From a virus, in the IMG/VR virus record IMGVR_UViG_3300018891_000003, positions 1-48,086 of that record: a stretch of 48,086 nucleotides of DNA; one strand, written 5' to 3'. Below the pieces are notes generated by a model. The model was given only the letters and a program-made list of their open reading frames with translations. It had not been told where the DNA came from and ran no database searches. Below, piece by piece: positions 39,590 to 46,120 of the stretch. Both the position numbers and the translations under genes were made by a program. How positions within the stretch are numbered: position 1 is the first letter of the stretch; each line of letters begins with the position of its first letter.

Positions 39590-40234
39590 TTAATTAATAG
39601 GTTTACCTTTTCTTTTGTAGTCTGTTCTCAACTTATACATAAAACCAATAAGTGTTTTGTCATCATATAATTCAAAGTCCCCCACCATCTTTCCTTCACC
39701 CTTCTTGAAGGGAAGAAAAACATGTGTGCTAAAGTCTCTACCGTTCCCTCTTTTCTCCTTGTGCTTCAGGTTCTGCCTACTCCAAGGAGTATCTACAAAC
39801 AGATGAACATAATGCTCTCTCATATTGTCTAAATCCTGAATAGTTACATCAATCCCCTTTTGCCAATCATCATCATGGTCATACAAGACTTTAAATCCAT
39901 GTGGCTCATAAAGTTCTTTCATCCTGATAATGGCATGTTCTTCTCTTACCAGTGACTTATAAGCCCTCTTTGCTCTTGCTTCCAAGCCTAATCTATACCT
40001 ATCATAATCAGTCATTAGCCTTTCCATTGGGAATAGTGGGATAGTTTTTTGAAGGAACTTTTCTACAAATTCTTTTTCAGTGGGTACTAAATGAGGGTAT
40101 CTCTCTCTTAATTCACTGTAAGCAGAAATACCTTTATAAACCCCTTTGCCATATTCTACTGGATTGAAAGAGTAGTTTAGATAGAATGTTGGAATGAGTT
40201 TAAGCTGATTTTCAAAGTCCTTTGAAGATAACAT
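39590..40234 (-). CDS. hypothetical protein, 214 aa
   Basis: Helical N-terminal half, then a mixed domain with HDDDWQKGIDVTIQDLDN and YVHLFVDTPWSRQNLKHKEK. The Asp-x-Val/hydrophobic pattern hints at a PD-(D/E)XK-like fold, but the catalytic set is not clear. ATG 40234 follows the conserved AACAATGTAAAGGG leader; the frame continues upstream to 40432 but crosses the promoter and leader. One of the four CpGs lies here (39742), at an AAC-GGT codon junction. Confidence 0.5.
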   Translation of the reverse strand: MLSSKDFENQLKLIPTFYLNYSFNPVEYGKGVYKGISAYSELRERYPHLVPTEKEFVEKFLQKTIPLFPMERLMTDYDRYRLGLEARAKRAYKSLVREEHAIIRMKELYEPHGFKVLYDHDDDWQKGIDVTIQDLDNMREHYVHLFVDTPWSRQNLKHKEKRGNGRDFSTHVFLPFKKGEGKMVGDFELYDDKTLIGFMYKLRTDYKRKGKPIN

Positions 40235-40436
40235 ATAAATCCACCCTTTACATTGTTTTGTCCTTGTGTCAACTTGATGATTACTTGAGCCTAAACAAAA
40301 AGGGTTCACTACCCTGAACCATTGGTTAGGATAGCAAACCCCTTTTGCTTCTCTACATAGTTCCATCTGCCCCACCTGTGTACTATGCAGAACAAAAGAT
40401 GATGAAGAACACCTTTTCTTATCACCCTTCACTATT

Positions 40437-40455
40437 AATAGTTCAGGTTAGTAGG
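40437..40455 (-). promoter_or_regulatory. late promoter motif
   Basis: Minus strand CCTAC-N5-TGAACTATTAAT, exact consensus, just after the sigma factor gene and upstream of the 214-aa protein gene. Confidence 0.5.
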
Positions 40456-40460
40456 GGTTT

Positions 40461-41201
40461 TTAGGCAGTTTCATAAAATTTTTTTAAAACTTTTTTCATT
40501 TTTTCCAATGCAGTGTTCCTGATTTCCCTGACTGTTGTGAAGTGTAAACCCAACTCATAGCCTGCTTCTCTTAAGGTATAATCCCTGTTAATGACCAGTT
40601 CCAAGACATTTCTTTGCTTATCAGATAGGCTATTCCAAGCCACTCTTAAAGCTAGGTCTTTGTTGGTTAGGGTGTTTTCATCAAATAGGTCTGTTTCAAT
40701 CCCTAATACATAAATACCCTCATGCTTAAGAGCATTGAATGGGGCAGTACAATCAGTCCCTTCTGCAAAGAGTACATCAAAACTCTCTGTACTTTGGAGC
40801 ATATCATCAAACTTTTGCCCATTCCTTAAGTAGTTAAAAATCCCATACCCCAGTTTCTTCTCAATATAGTGGGAAAAATATACTTCACTGGATGGGTCAT
40901 AATCACAAAGGGCTTCATAAAATTGTGTCCTGCCCTCCTGTAGCATATCCTCAAAGCCTTCTTTATCCACTGTGTTAGCCCACATGTCATTATGGATATT
41001 GAACTTCCTTAAGCCCCTTCTAGGATTGATAAGGATTTCTTTTATCATTGGCTCATATATACTGTAAAGGTCTTGAGCAATCTTCCAAGCCTGTTCCTTT
41101 TCTTCTTCATTGTGGGAGTGATAGTGTTCAATGAATAGTTCTACTAATTCCTGCTTCTTCTCTTTTGGGAGTGCTTGCAATTCTTCAATAGTGCTATACA
41201 T
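40461..41201 (-). CDS. phage RNA polymerase sigma factor, sigma-70 family, 246 aa
   Basis: The C-terminal region 4 is clear: SLSDKQRNVLELVINRDYTL, then REAGYELGLHFTTVREIRNTAL, a helix-turn-helix for -35 contact. The middle has a region 2-like block (EGFEDMLQEGRTQFYEALCD, YFSHYIEKKLGYGIFNYLR). It would redirect host RNA polymerase, probably to the CTAC-N5-TGAACTATT sites before late genes. ATG 41201 follows AAAGGAAGG; a TTG 15 codons upstream is part of a TTGACA repeat. Last gene of the dnaE block. Confidence 0.82.
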   Translation of the reverse strand: MYSTIEELQALPKEKKQELVELFIEHYHSHNEEEKEQAWKIAQDLYSIYEPMIKEILINPRRGLRKFNIHNDMWANTVDKEGFEDMLQEGRTQFYEALCDYDPSSEVYFSHYIEKKLGYGIFNYLRNGQKFDDMLQSTESFDVLFAEGTDCTAPFNALKHEGIYVLGIETDLFDENTLTNKDLALRVAWNSLSDKQRNVLELVINRDYTLREAGYELGLHFTTVREIRNTALEKMKKVLKKFYETA

Positions 41202-41240
41202 ACCAATCCTTCCTTTGCCATTTGGCAGTTGTTGTCCTTG

Positions 41241-41259
41241 TGTCAACTTGATGTTGACA
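41241..41259. promoter_or_regulatory. dyad operator TGTCAAC-TTGAT-GTTGACA
   Basis: Perfect 7-bp arms with a 5-bp centre upstream of the sigma factor gene. Related dyads with the same 5-bp spacing lie at 44078-44094 and 44415-44429; half sites lie near 40267 and 45869. Confidence 0.55.
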
Positions 41260-41282
41260 AAGGGGCTAAAAATTAAAGCCCC
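41257..41282 (-). terminator. intrinsic terminator
   Basis: GGGGCT, 9-nt loop, AGCCCC then TTTGT on the minus strand; the stop codon of the 57-aa gene is in the loop. Confidence 0.55.
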
Positions 41283-41446
41283 TTCCTTTTAAGTTCCTCC
41301 AAAGAATTTTTTAGCTTAATAATTTCTACAGTCATTCTGTCTGCTTCATCAGCATATTCTTCAGACTGTTTTAATAAATCATCCCTGATATTCTGATATT
41401 CCTTGATTGTTTTCTCCATTAATTGAATCATTTCTTTAGTGTTCAT
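41273..41446 (-). CDS. small coiled-coil protein, 57 aa
   Basis: ATG 41446 overlaps the end of the resolvase-like gene, with AAGGTGG upstream. The product is one charged helix (MIQLMEKTIKEYQNIRDDLL, then EIIKLKNSLEELKRKG). Stop codon in a terminator loop. Function unknown. Confidence 0.6.
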   Translation of the reverse strand: MNTKEMIQLMEKTIKEYQNIRDDLLKQSEEYADEADRMTVEIIKLKNSLEELKRKGL

Positions 41447-41780
41447 TGATGATTTCCACCTTACCTTTTGTAATGTTGTATTTTAACCATCCCTGCCTAT
41501 CAATCCAAACCCATAACTGTACCTTGAGCCACTTGGGATGCTTCTTTAACCCCTTTACCCAATCTTGAATGGACTGGATTTCATCAGCATACATGGATGG
41601 AGTGACCTTCTTTTTCTTGGTTCTTTTGACTTGGATTAAATAAACTCCATCATAACTAATCCCTGTAACATCAAACATTCCTTTAGATGCAGGACTTCTG
41701 ATGCCCCATACCTGACCTTGAAACTCCTTCATGACCTTGTATTCTGCCTGATAGCCCCTTTGGTAATTCTTATTTCCCAT
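41436..41780 (-). CDS. Hjc-like PD-(D/E)XK nuclease (putative Holliday junction resolvase), 114 aa
   Basis: Compact nuclease layout: YQRGYQAEYKVMKEFQ (N-terminal Glu), then IRSPASKGMFDVTGI (Asp near residue 37), then YLIQVKRTKKKK (Q-x-K near residue 51). This order and spacing match archaeal-type Hjc and related phage resolvases, which cut branched DNA before packaging. ATG at 41780 with GTGGGGC upstream. Confidence 0.72.
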   Translation of the reverse strand: MGNKNYQRGYQAEYKVMKEFQGQVWGIRSPASKGMFDVTGISYDGVYLIQVKRTKKKKVTPSMYADEIQSIQDWVKGLKKHPKWLKVQLWVWIDRQGWLKYNITKGKVEIINEH

Positions 41781-41797
41781 CTATCTGCCCCACTGAT

Positions 41798-42172
41798 TTA
41801 TAATTCTTCTTTGGGGATGTAAACATGACCATCTTCAGCAGGCTCCCCATCAGGGTAAAGGTCATTAAACACATCTGACTGGATAGACTTTTCCCTTCTT
41901 AAAGCTATCAAGGTGAGGATGGCATAGCCTGCTAAATCCTTGACTGTATCCTCAATACTTTCCTCTTTCACATGGATGGTTTTTTGTTTAAGAACTAAAT
42001 TATCTAGCCTTTCCATCTTATCTCCCATCCTGATAAGGACAGAAGTCATTCCATATTTTTTAAATTGCTTTTGAAAGCTATCTCCATAATCCCTGTTCTT
42101 TCTTATCAAGGTATCTTCAATGTCTGAAAGGACTGCAATAAGGTGTTCTTGGAATACTATCTTATCAATCAT
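41798..42172 (-). CDS. DUF1599-like (nucleotide modification associated) protein, 124 aa
   Basis: Characteristic block RKNRDYGDSFQKQFKKYG, then IRMGDKMERLDNLV and SIEDTVKDLAGYAIL, as in the DUF1599 group of small helical phage proteins, linked by others to modified-nucleotide pathways and related to MazG-like folds. It overlaps the membrane protein gene by 8 nt. Its true substrate is unknown. Confidence 0.75.
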   Translation of the reverse strand: MIDKIVFQEHLIAVLSDIEDTLIRKNRDYGDSFQKQFKKYGMTSVLIRMGDKMERLDNLVLKQKTIHVKEESIEDTVKDLAGYAILTLIALRREKSIQSDVFNDLYPDGEPAEDGHVYIPKEEL

Positions 42173-42362
42173 GGCTGAATACCCCCTGAATCATCTTTAG
42201 GATGGCATAGGTAAGTACCCACAACCCTATTGCAACTAGGTAAGGCACATGAAAGCCCATCCACTGCAAGACCAACATAAGAAGGTAAGGGAACACAACC
42301 CAGTGTATGAAAAGAGATAGAATTATCAGGGAAGATGCAACAAATGCTACAAATTTATTCAT
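42165..42362 (-). CDS. small two-span membrane protein, 65 aa
   Basis: Two hydrophobic segments (about 5-30, AFVASSLIILSLFIHWVVF; about 40-58, YLVAIGLWVLTYAILKM). ATG 42362 has AAAGGAG eight bases upstream; the GTG three codons earlier is too close. Sits between the MazG-like and DUF1599-like genes. Function unknown. Confidence 0.6.
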   Translation of the reverse strand: MNKFVAFVASSLIILSLFIHWVVFPYLLMLVLQWMGFHVPYLVAIGLWVLTYAILKMIQGVFSHD

Positions 42363-42367
42363 ATTGT

Positions 42368-42691
42368 TCACTCCTTTATGTCCTCATGACCATGTGTGTT
42401 ATATCTGAAAGGTCTTTTCCAGTTCTTATCCATCTTCTTCTGAATGGCTTCCTCTAGGCTAAAGTCAAACATGATAGCAAAGTTAATGGTTCTGATGATA
42501 ATGTCTACTACTTCTTCCTGAATTTCTTCTTGGGCATCCAGTCCTTTTTTCTTCACCACATCCACCAGTTCACTGATTTCTGTATGTGCTAGGGATGCCT
42601 TTTCATAGAAAGTGGCTAAATCCTTCTCATACTTGAAGCCTTTGGAATCTAGCAGGTTTTTAACCTCTCTCTGTAATGTCTGAATCTGCAT
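42368..42691 (-). CDS. MazG-like nucleotide pyrophosphohydrolase, 107 aa
   Basis: All-alpha NTP-PPase pattern: HTEISELVDVVKKKGLDA (E-x2-E), then EEIQEEVVDIIIRTINFA (E-E-x-x-D), the metal-binding helices of the MazG/dUTPase-2 superfamily. It may remove unwanted or alarmone-like nucleotides during infection. Ribosome site AAGGGGGCAGGGG. Confidence 0.78.
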   Translation of the reverse strand: MQIQTLQREVKNLLDSKGFKYEKDLATFYEKASLAHTEISELVDVVKKKGLDAQEEIQEEVVDIIIRTINFAIMFDFSLEEAIQKKMDKNWKRPFRYNTHGHEDIKE

Positions 42692-42704
42692 TACCCCTGC
42701 CCCC

Positions 42705-42923
42705 TTACTTTGTAAATTCCTTCAACTTCTTAAGCAAAGTCTTGTTGATGTTTAAATCATCCATAGCAATTGACATTTCTTCTTCCAGTAGCTTGATTTG
42801 CTCTGTCTTTGATTGAATATCCTTTTCAATGAGTTCATTGGCTTTTTCAATTTGTCTAATTGACTTATGAAACATATTAAGTGCTTTGTTTACCATTTCT
42901 GATGCCTTAACAGTTCTTCTCAT
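42705..42923 (-). CDS. coiled-coil hypothetical protein, 72 aa
   Basis: One long charged helix (KSIRQIEKANELIEKDIQSK, EQIKLLEEEMSIAMDD). The 45 bp upstream hold an AT-rich TTACATAATATG box and an AGGAGG ribosome site. Function unknown. Confidence 0.6.
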   Translation of the reverse strand: MRRTVKASEMVNKALNMFHKSIRQIEKANELIEKDIQSKTEQIKLLEEEMSIAMDDLNINKTLLKKLKEFTK

Positions 42924-42967
42924 ACAGTAAACCTCCTAGTATTACATAATATGTTTAAGTAATATTG

Positions 42968-43714
42968 TTACTTTTTACTTTTAAAGCATAGTGTTCTGTA
43001 CTCACAAAACATACACTTTTCATCCTTTTTGCTTTTGCCTTCTCTTTCAGGTGGCTGTTCCATTTTCCTGACCTCTTGTAAGTATTCAGCTTGGGGCAGG
43101 ATAACAGTTTGCAGTAAATCTTCATCATATTTGACCATAATTTCCTCAAATGGAGAAGTAGCCTTATAGTATCTCTTGCTTTGGGCTTGCATGATTTCAT
43201 CAGGCAGTGGGTTTTTATTTAAGAACAAGACATAAGCAGTATCTAAATCCTTGAATTTTTCAGGGTTCATTTGCTTCAACATATACATGTAGAGATTGAC
43301 CTGCCATAAGTATGCTTCAGGAAGCCCATTCTTCTTTAGTTCCTTAAACTTGGTGGTTCCAATGGTCTTGAAGTCTACTACATACCATTTGCCCTTTACT
43401 TTACAAACCAAGTCTGAATGTCCCCCAAGATTGTAGAGTTCCCTGACCTTCACACTAGCTTCAAGGTCAAATTCCTCTATATCAGGTATCATTTCTGTTA
43501 ATTTCCCTAGGCTTTCATGTAGGGCATGCCCTTGTTCCCATATCAGCATCATAGAAAGGCTAGGAATATCAGATATTTCATAGCCCTTGACCTTGTACCA
43601 AAACTGCCTAGCACATGTGGTCAACTCTGAAGGATGGTTATGTTTTGTGCTTCTTTCCTTTTTGGCTTTCATGGTCTTTTCATATAGGGCTTTTTCATAC
43701 AGTTCCTTAAACAT
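42968..43714 (-). CDS. Cas4/RecB-like PD-(D/E)XK exonuclease with Fe-S cysteines, 248 aa
   Basis: Nuclease core: GGHSDLVCKVKG and YVVDFKTIGT (G-H-x-D...D-x-K), then LWQVNLYMYMLKQ (the Q-x3-Y motif). Four cysteines are placed as in Cas4/AddB: TTCARQFWY at the N terminus and CMFCEYRTLC at the C terminus, fit for a [4Fe-4S] cluster. Probably a recombination or end-processing exonuclease partner of the SSB-like/annealing protein. No CRISPR array is present. Confidence 0.85.
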   Translation of the reverse strand: MFKELYEKALYEKTMKAKKERSTKHNHPSELTTCARQFWYKVKGYEISDIPSLSMMLIWEQGHALHESLGKLTEMIPDIEEFDLEASVKVRELYNLGGHSDLVCKVKGKWYVVDFKTIGTTKFKELKKNGLPEAYLWQVNLYMYMLKQMNPEKFKDLDTAYVLFLNKNPLPDEIMQAQSKRYYKATSPFEEIMVKYDEDLLQTVILPQAEYLQEVRKMEQPPEREGKSKKDEKCMFCEYRTLCFKSKK

Positions 43715-43910
43715 GTTTCTCTCCTTCCTTCACAATCTCTTTTAGGGAAAATCTTTTTATCCTGTGACCTTCTGCATCCCCTTCATCCAGTTCTACCTGT
43801 ATAGGCAGTAGATGGTGGTTGTAAAGGTTTTTAGAATCTATATAAATCACTGTCCCATTCCCTTTATACAGGAAGGAGTTGCAGAAAACCCTGTCACCCT
43901 TCTTCAACAT
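43707..43910 (-). CDS. small SH3/KOW-like protein, 67 aa
   Basis: MLKKGDRVFCNSFLYKGNGT followed by further short strands: the 'GDRV...G.V' pattern of small barrel proteins. It overlaps both neighbours (17 nt and 8 nt), so translation is coupled. Function unknown. Confidence 0.6.
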   Translation of the reverse strand: MLKKGDRVFCNSFLYKGNGTVIYIDSKNLYNHHLLPIQVELDEGDAEGHRIKRFSLKEIVKEGEKHV

Positions 43911-44064
43911 CTATATCTTTCCTTTCCATTGGCACTAGGAGTTCTCCAACCCTTACCAAGTAAACTCCCTGCCCCATCATGACTACTTCACCATGCTCCC
44001 CTAATGGCTTGAAGGCAGGAGATAGGATTTTCACCCTATCCCCAACATAGATAATTTTGTTCAT
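43894..44064 (-). CDS. small SH3/KOW-like protein, 56 aa
   Basis: ATG at 44064 with AAGGAC upstream; the product begins MNKIIYVGDRVKILSPAFKP and contains GEVVMMGQGVYLVRVG, again a small-barrel pattern. It overlaps the next gene by 17 nt. Two adjacent genes with the same predicted fold suggest an old duplication. Confidence 0.6.
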   Translation of the reverse strand: MNKIIYVGDRVKILSPAFKPLGEHGEVVMMGQGVYLVRVGELLVPMERKDIDVEEG

Positions 44065-44073
44065 GCTCTGTCC

Positions 44074-44361
44074 TTAAGTCAACTTCTTGTTGACAAAAGA
44101 GGATTTTTTAACCTTTGCCTTGCCTTTTTTCTTTCCTGCCTTGCCATTAGCCATTTGTAGGGAGATACCTGCAAAGCTATTCCATACCTCTCTAGGGATT
44201 TTCATAGTAAAGTAAGCCACACCACCATGCTCACACAATAGGGTTACTGCATCCTGTTCTACATAGGCAGTCAACATATGCTTGTCATTCTCAATAACTA
44301 GCTTCTCTCCATAAACTGTTCTCTCTTTGGATACCATTTCATTGACTTGCTTTTTCTCCAT
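44074..44361 (-). CDS. hypothetical protein, 95 aa
   Basis: ATG 44361 follows AAAGGG of the conserved leader; a TTG three codons upstream touches the ribosome site. Beta-rich core (LTAYVEQDAVTLLCEHGGVA) with a strongly basic C terminus (KAGKKKGKAKVKKSSF), suggesting nucleic-acid binding. An extended -10 promoter (TGATATAAT) overlaps the dyad operator at 44415-44429. Confidence 0.6.
   Translation of the reverse strand: MEKKQVNEMVSKERTVYGEKLVIENDKHMLTAYVEQDAVTLLCEHGGVAYFTMKIPREVWNSFAGISLQMANGKAGKKKGKAKVKKSSFVNKKLT
44078..44094. promoter_or_regulatory. dyad operator GTCAAC-TTCTT-GTTGAC
   Basis: Same arms and spacing as the dyad at 41241-41259; here it covers the end of the 95-aa gene and the region before the 56-aa gene. 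Confidence 0.5.
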
Positions 44362-44414
44362 TCTAAACAACCCTTTCTATATTGTTTTGTTTTTGTGTTT
44401 CTACTGTAATTATA

Positions 44415-44429
44415 TCAACTTGAAGTTGA
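44415..44429. promoter_or_regulatory. dyad operator TCAAC-TTGAA-GTTGA overlapping a promoter
   Basis: Third dyad of the set. On the minus strand its right end forms TTGATATAAT, an extended -10, so a bound repressor would block transcription of the 95-aa gene and those after it. Confidence 0.55.
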
Positions 44430-44454
44430 CAAAGCACTGCAAAAATCATGGTTG

Positions 44455-45840
44455 CTATACCAACTTTATCCTGTTGGCTAATACATTCTTTACATCCTTT
44501 TGCCCAGTGATAATCAGCATCTTGCCTTCCTTGCATTTATCTTTATGCTTGGCATAGATGGCAGGGAATACTGTTACATCCCTGTTTCCTTCAGGAGTAT
44601 TTAAGACTAGGAAGCACATTAACTGCCCCCTCTTTGTCTTGATTTCTTTTACCCTTGTGACTTCTCCACCAATGGTTGCTTCTGCCCCTTGTGGGACTGA
44701 ATCATAAGGGATAAAGCTATATTTATCTAATGGATGCCCTGACAGATATAGTCCTAGCACTTCCATTTCCCACCTTAATTTAGTGCTATCAGGGTTTAGC
44801 TTATCTTCTTCAGTAATGAGTGGCTTTCCTTCTCTTTCCTTTTTTGGTCTTTTGGACTGGTAATATTCCATAATTTCAAGCCTATCATCTGTTTCATCAA
44901 AGGCTCCTGCCTTGATAAGCCCTACAATGCACCCTTTCTTTACCTCTGAACCCTTAAAGACATTGGAAGAAAGAAAATCTTCAAAGTTGGCATAGGGTCT
45001 ATTCTCAATTATCTGCTTAATGGCTTTTGTCCCAACACCCCTGATGGCATTTAAGGCAAATAGGATTTTTCCATTAACCTCTGTAAACTCATGAGCAGAT
45101 GAATTGATTAGTGGGGCAGTCACTTCAATACCCATTTCCCTAGCTTCTTCTACATACTTGGCTATTTCTTCTAACTTCTTGGATTTGGAATCCTCTTTAT
45201 CTTCATCCTGAAGTTCTGCAGACATAGTGGAAGCCATGAATTTAACAGGATGATTAGCCTTCAGATAGGCAGTCTGATAAGTGACCAAGGCATAGGATGC
45301 AGAATGTGACTTGTTAAAGAGGTATTTTGCCCCTTTCTCTATCCAATTCCAAAGGATAACTGCTAAATCCTTGTTGTAGCCATTCTTTACACAACCTTGA
45401 ATAAACTTATCTTTTAGCTTTGCCATTTCTTCAGGAAGTTTCTTACCCATAGCTTTCCTTAAATAATCCCTTTCTCCTGCAGTAAACCCTGCAAATACAC
45501 CTGCTATCTCCATCATCTGTTCTTGATATATTAGCTGTCCTTTTGTTGGGGCTAAAATTGGCTCTAGGTCAGGATGGATATATTCAGGCTTGATTTCTCC
45601 ATTGGCAACCTTGATATACCTTTCTACCATTGTTAGCCCATCCTCACCCTTAATGGTGAGTGGACTTGGTCTATATAAAGCTATAATGTCTATGACTTCA
45701 TCAAAGGTAGTGGGCTTAATACTCCTTAAAAGCTGTTGCATCCCTACACTTTCTACCTGAAATACCCCTGCAGTGTCACCCTCTTGGAGTAGCTTAAAGG
45801 TTTTTTCATCATCCATAGGGATGTTGAGAATATCAAACAT
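44455..45840 (-). CDS. dnaE: DNA polymerase III alpha, C-terminal part (fingers to OB fold)
   Basis: Begins MFDILNIPMDDEKTFKLLQE and continues GDTAGVFQVESVGMQQLLRS, DIIALYRPSPL, IYQEQMMEIAGVFAGFT, YLFNKSHSASYALVTYQT: the fingers and following domains of DnaE in correct order. Then come a helix-hairpin-helix region (FALNAIRGVGTKAIK) and an OB-like end. The catalytic aspartates are not here; they are in the upstream gene. ATG 45840 is set by GAAAGGAG seven bases before it; two earlier ATGs are on or before that site. With the N-terminal gene it makes a complete polymerase of about 1030 residues. Confidence 0.88.
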   Translation of the reverse strand: MFDILNIPMDDEKTFKLLQEGDTAGVFQVESVGMQQLLRSIKPTTFDEVIDIIALYRPSPLTIKGEDGLTMVERYIKVANGEIKPEYIHPDLEPILAPTKGQLIYQEQMMEIAGVFAGFTAGERDYLRKAMGKKLPEEMAKLKDKFIQGCVKNGYNKDLAVILWNWIEKGAKYLFNKSHSASYALVTYQTAYLKANHPVKFMASTMSAELQDEDKEDSKSKKLEEIAKYVEEAREMGIEVTAPLINSSAHEFTEVNGKILFALNAIRGVGTKAIKQIIENRPYANFEDFLSSNVFKGSEVKKGCIVGLIKAGAFDETDDRLEIMEYYQSKRPKKEREGKPLITEEDKLNPDSTKLRWEMEVLGLYLSGHPLDKYSFIPYDSVPQGAEATIGGEVTRVKEIKTKRGQLMCFLVLNTPEGNRDVTVFPAIYAKHKDKCKEGKMLIITGQKDVKNVLANRIKLV

Positions 45841-45881
45841 TGTCATACTCCTTTCTGTCATTTTGGCAACTTAATGATTAC

Positions 45882-46118
45882 TCAACCCACCAAAATAACC
45901 TCTTTGTCTACATCTAGCACAACCACTTCAAGTCCTAGATAGTACCTATAGTGAAGGGTATCAGTATATTTAGGCTGAATGGTCTTTTGTTCATGGTCAA
46001 AAGCTATGGCAGAATACTTGTCCAACACAATCTTGTTTGCTTCTAATCCTTTTGCTCTTTGCTCATAAATCAGGTCATTAATCAGAGCAGTCACTGTACT
46101 TGACTTTTTGTTTTCCAC
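45882..46118 (-). CDS. 78-aa ORF lying between the two dnaE parts
   Basis: GTG 46118, with the ribosome site GAGGGGG lying in the last codons of the upstream dnaE part. The product starts MENKKSSTVTALINDLIYEQ and ends in a beta-rich segment (YLGLEVVVLDVDKEVILVG). It is not an intein half (no Cys/Ser at the junction, no C-terminal HN) and not a homing endonuclease. It may be a linker subunit joining the polymerase halves or an unrelated insertion. Confidence 0.6.
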   Translation of the reverse strand: MENKKSSTVTALINDLIYEQRAKGLEANKIVLDKYSAIAFDHEQKTIQPKYTDTLHYRYYLGLEVVVLDVDKEVILVG

Positions 46119-46120
46119 TG

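Noticed and set aside
39590-40432. Longer start (GTG 40432) for the 214-aa protein
   Set aside because: The extra 66 codons span a TTGACA repeat and the conserved leader with the ribosome site; ATG 40234 is correctly spaced.
45882-46118. 78-codon ORF as an intein or homing endonuclease
   Set aside because: Too short, no splice-junction residues, no LAGLIDADG, HNH or GIY-YIG motif, and it has its own start and stop.
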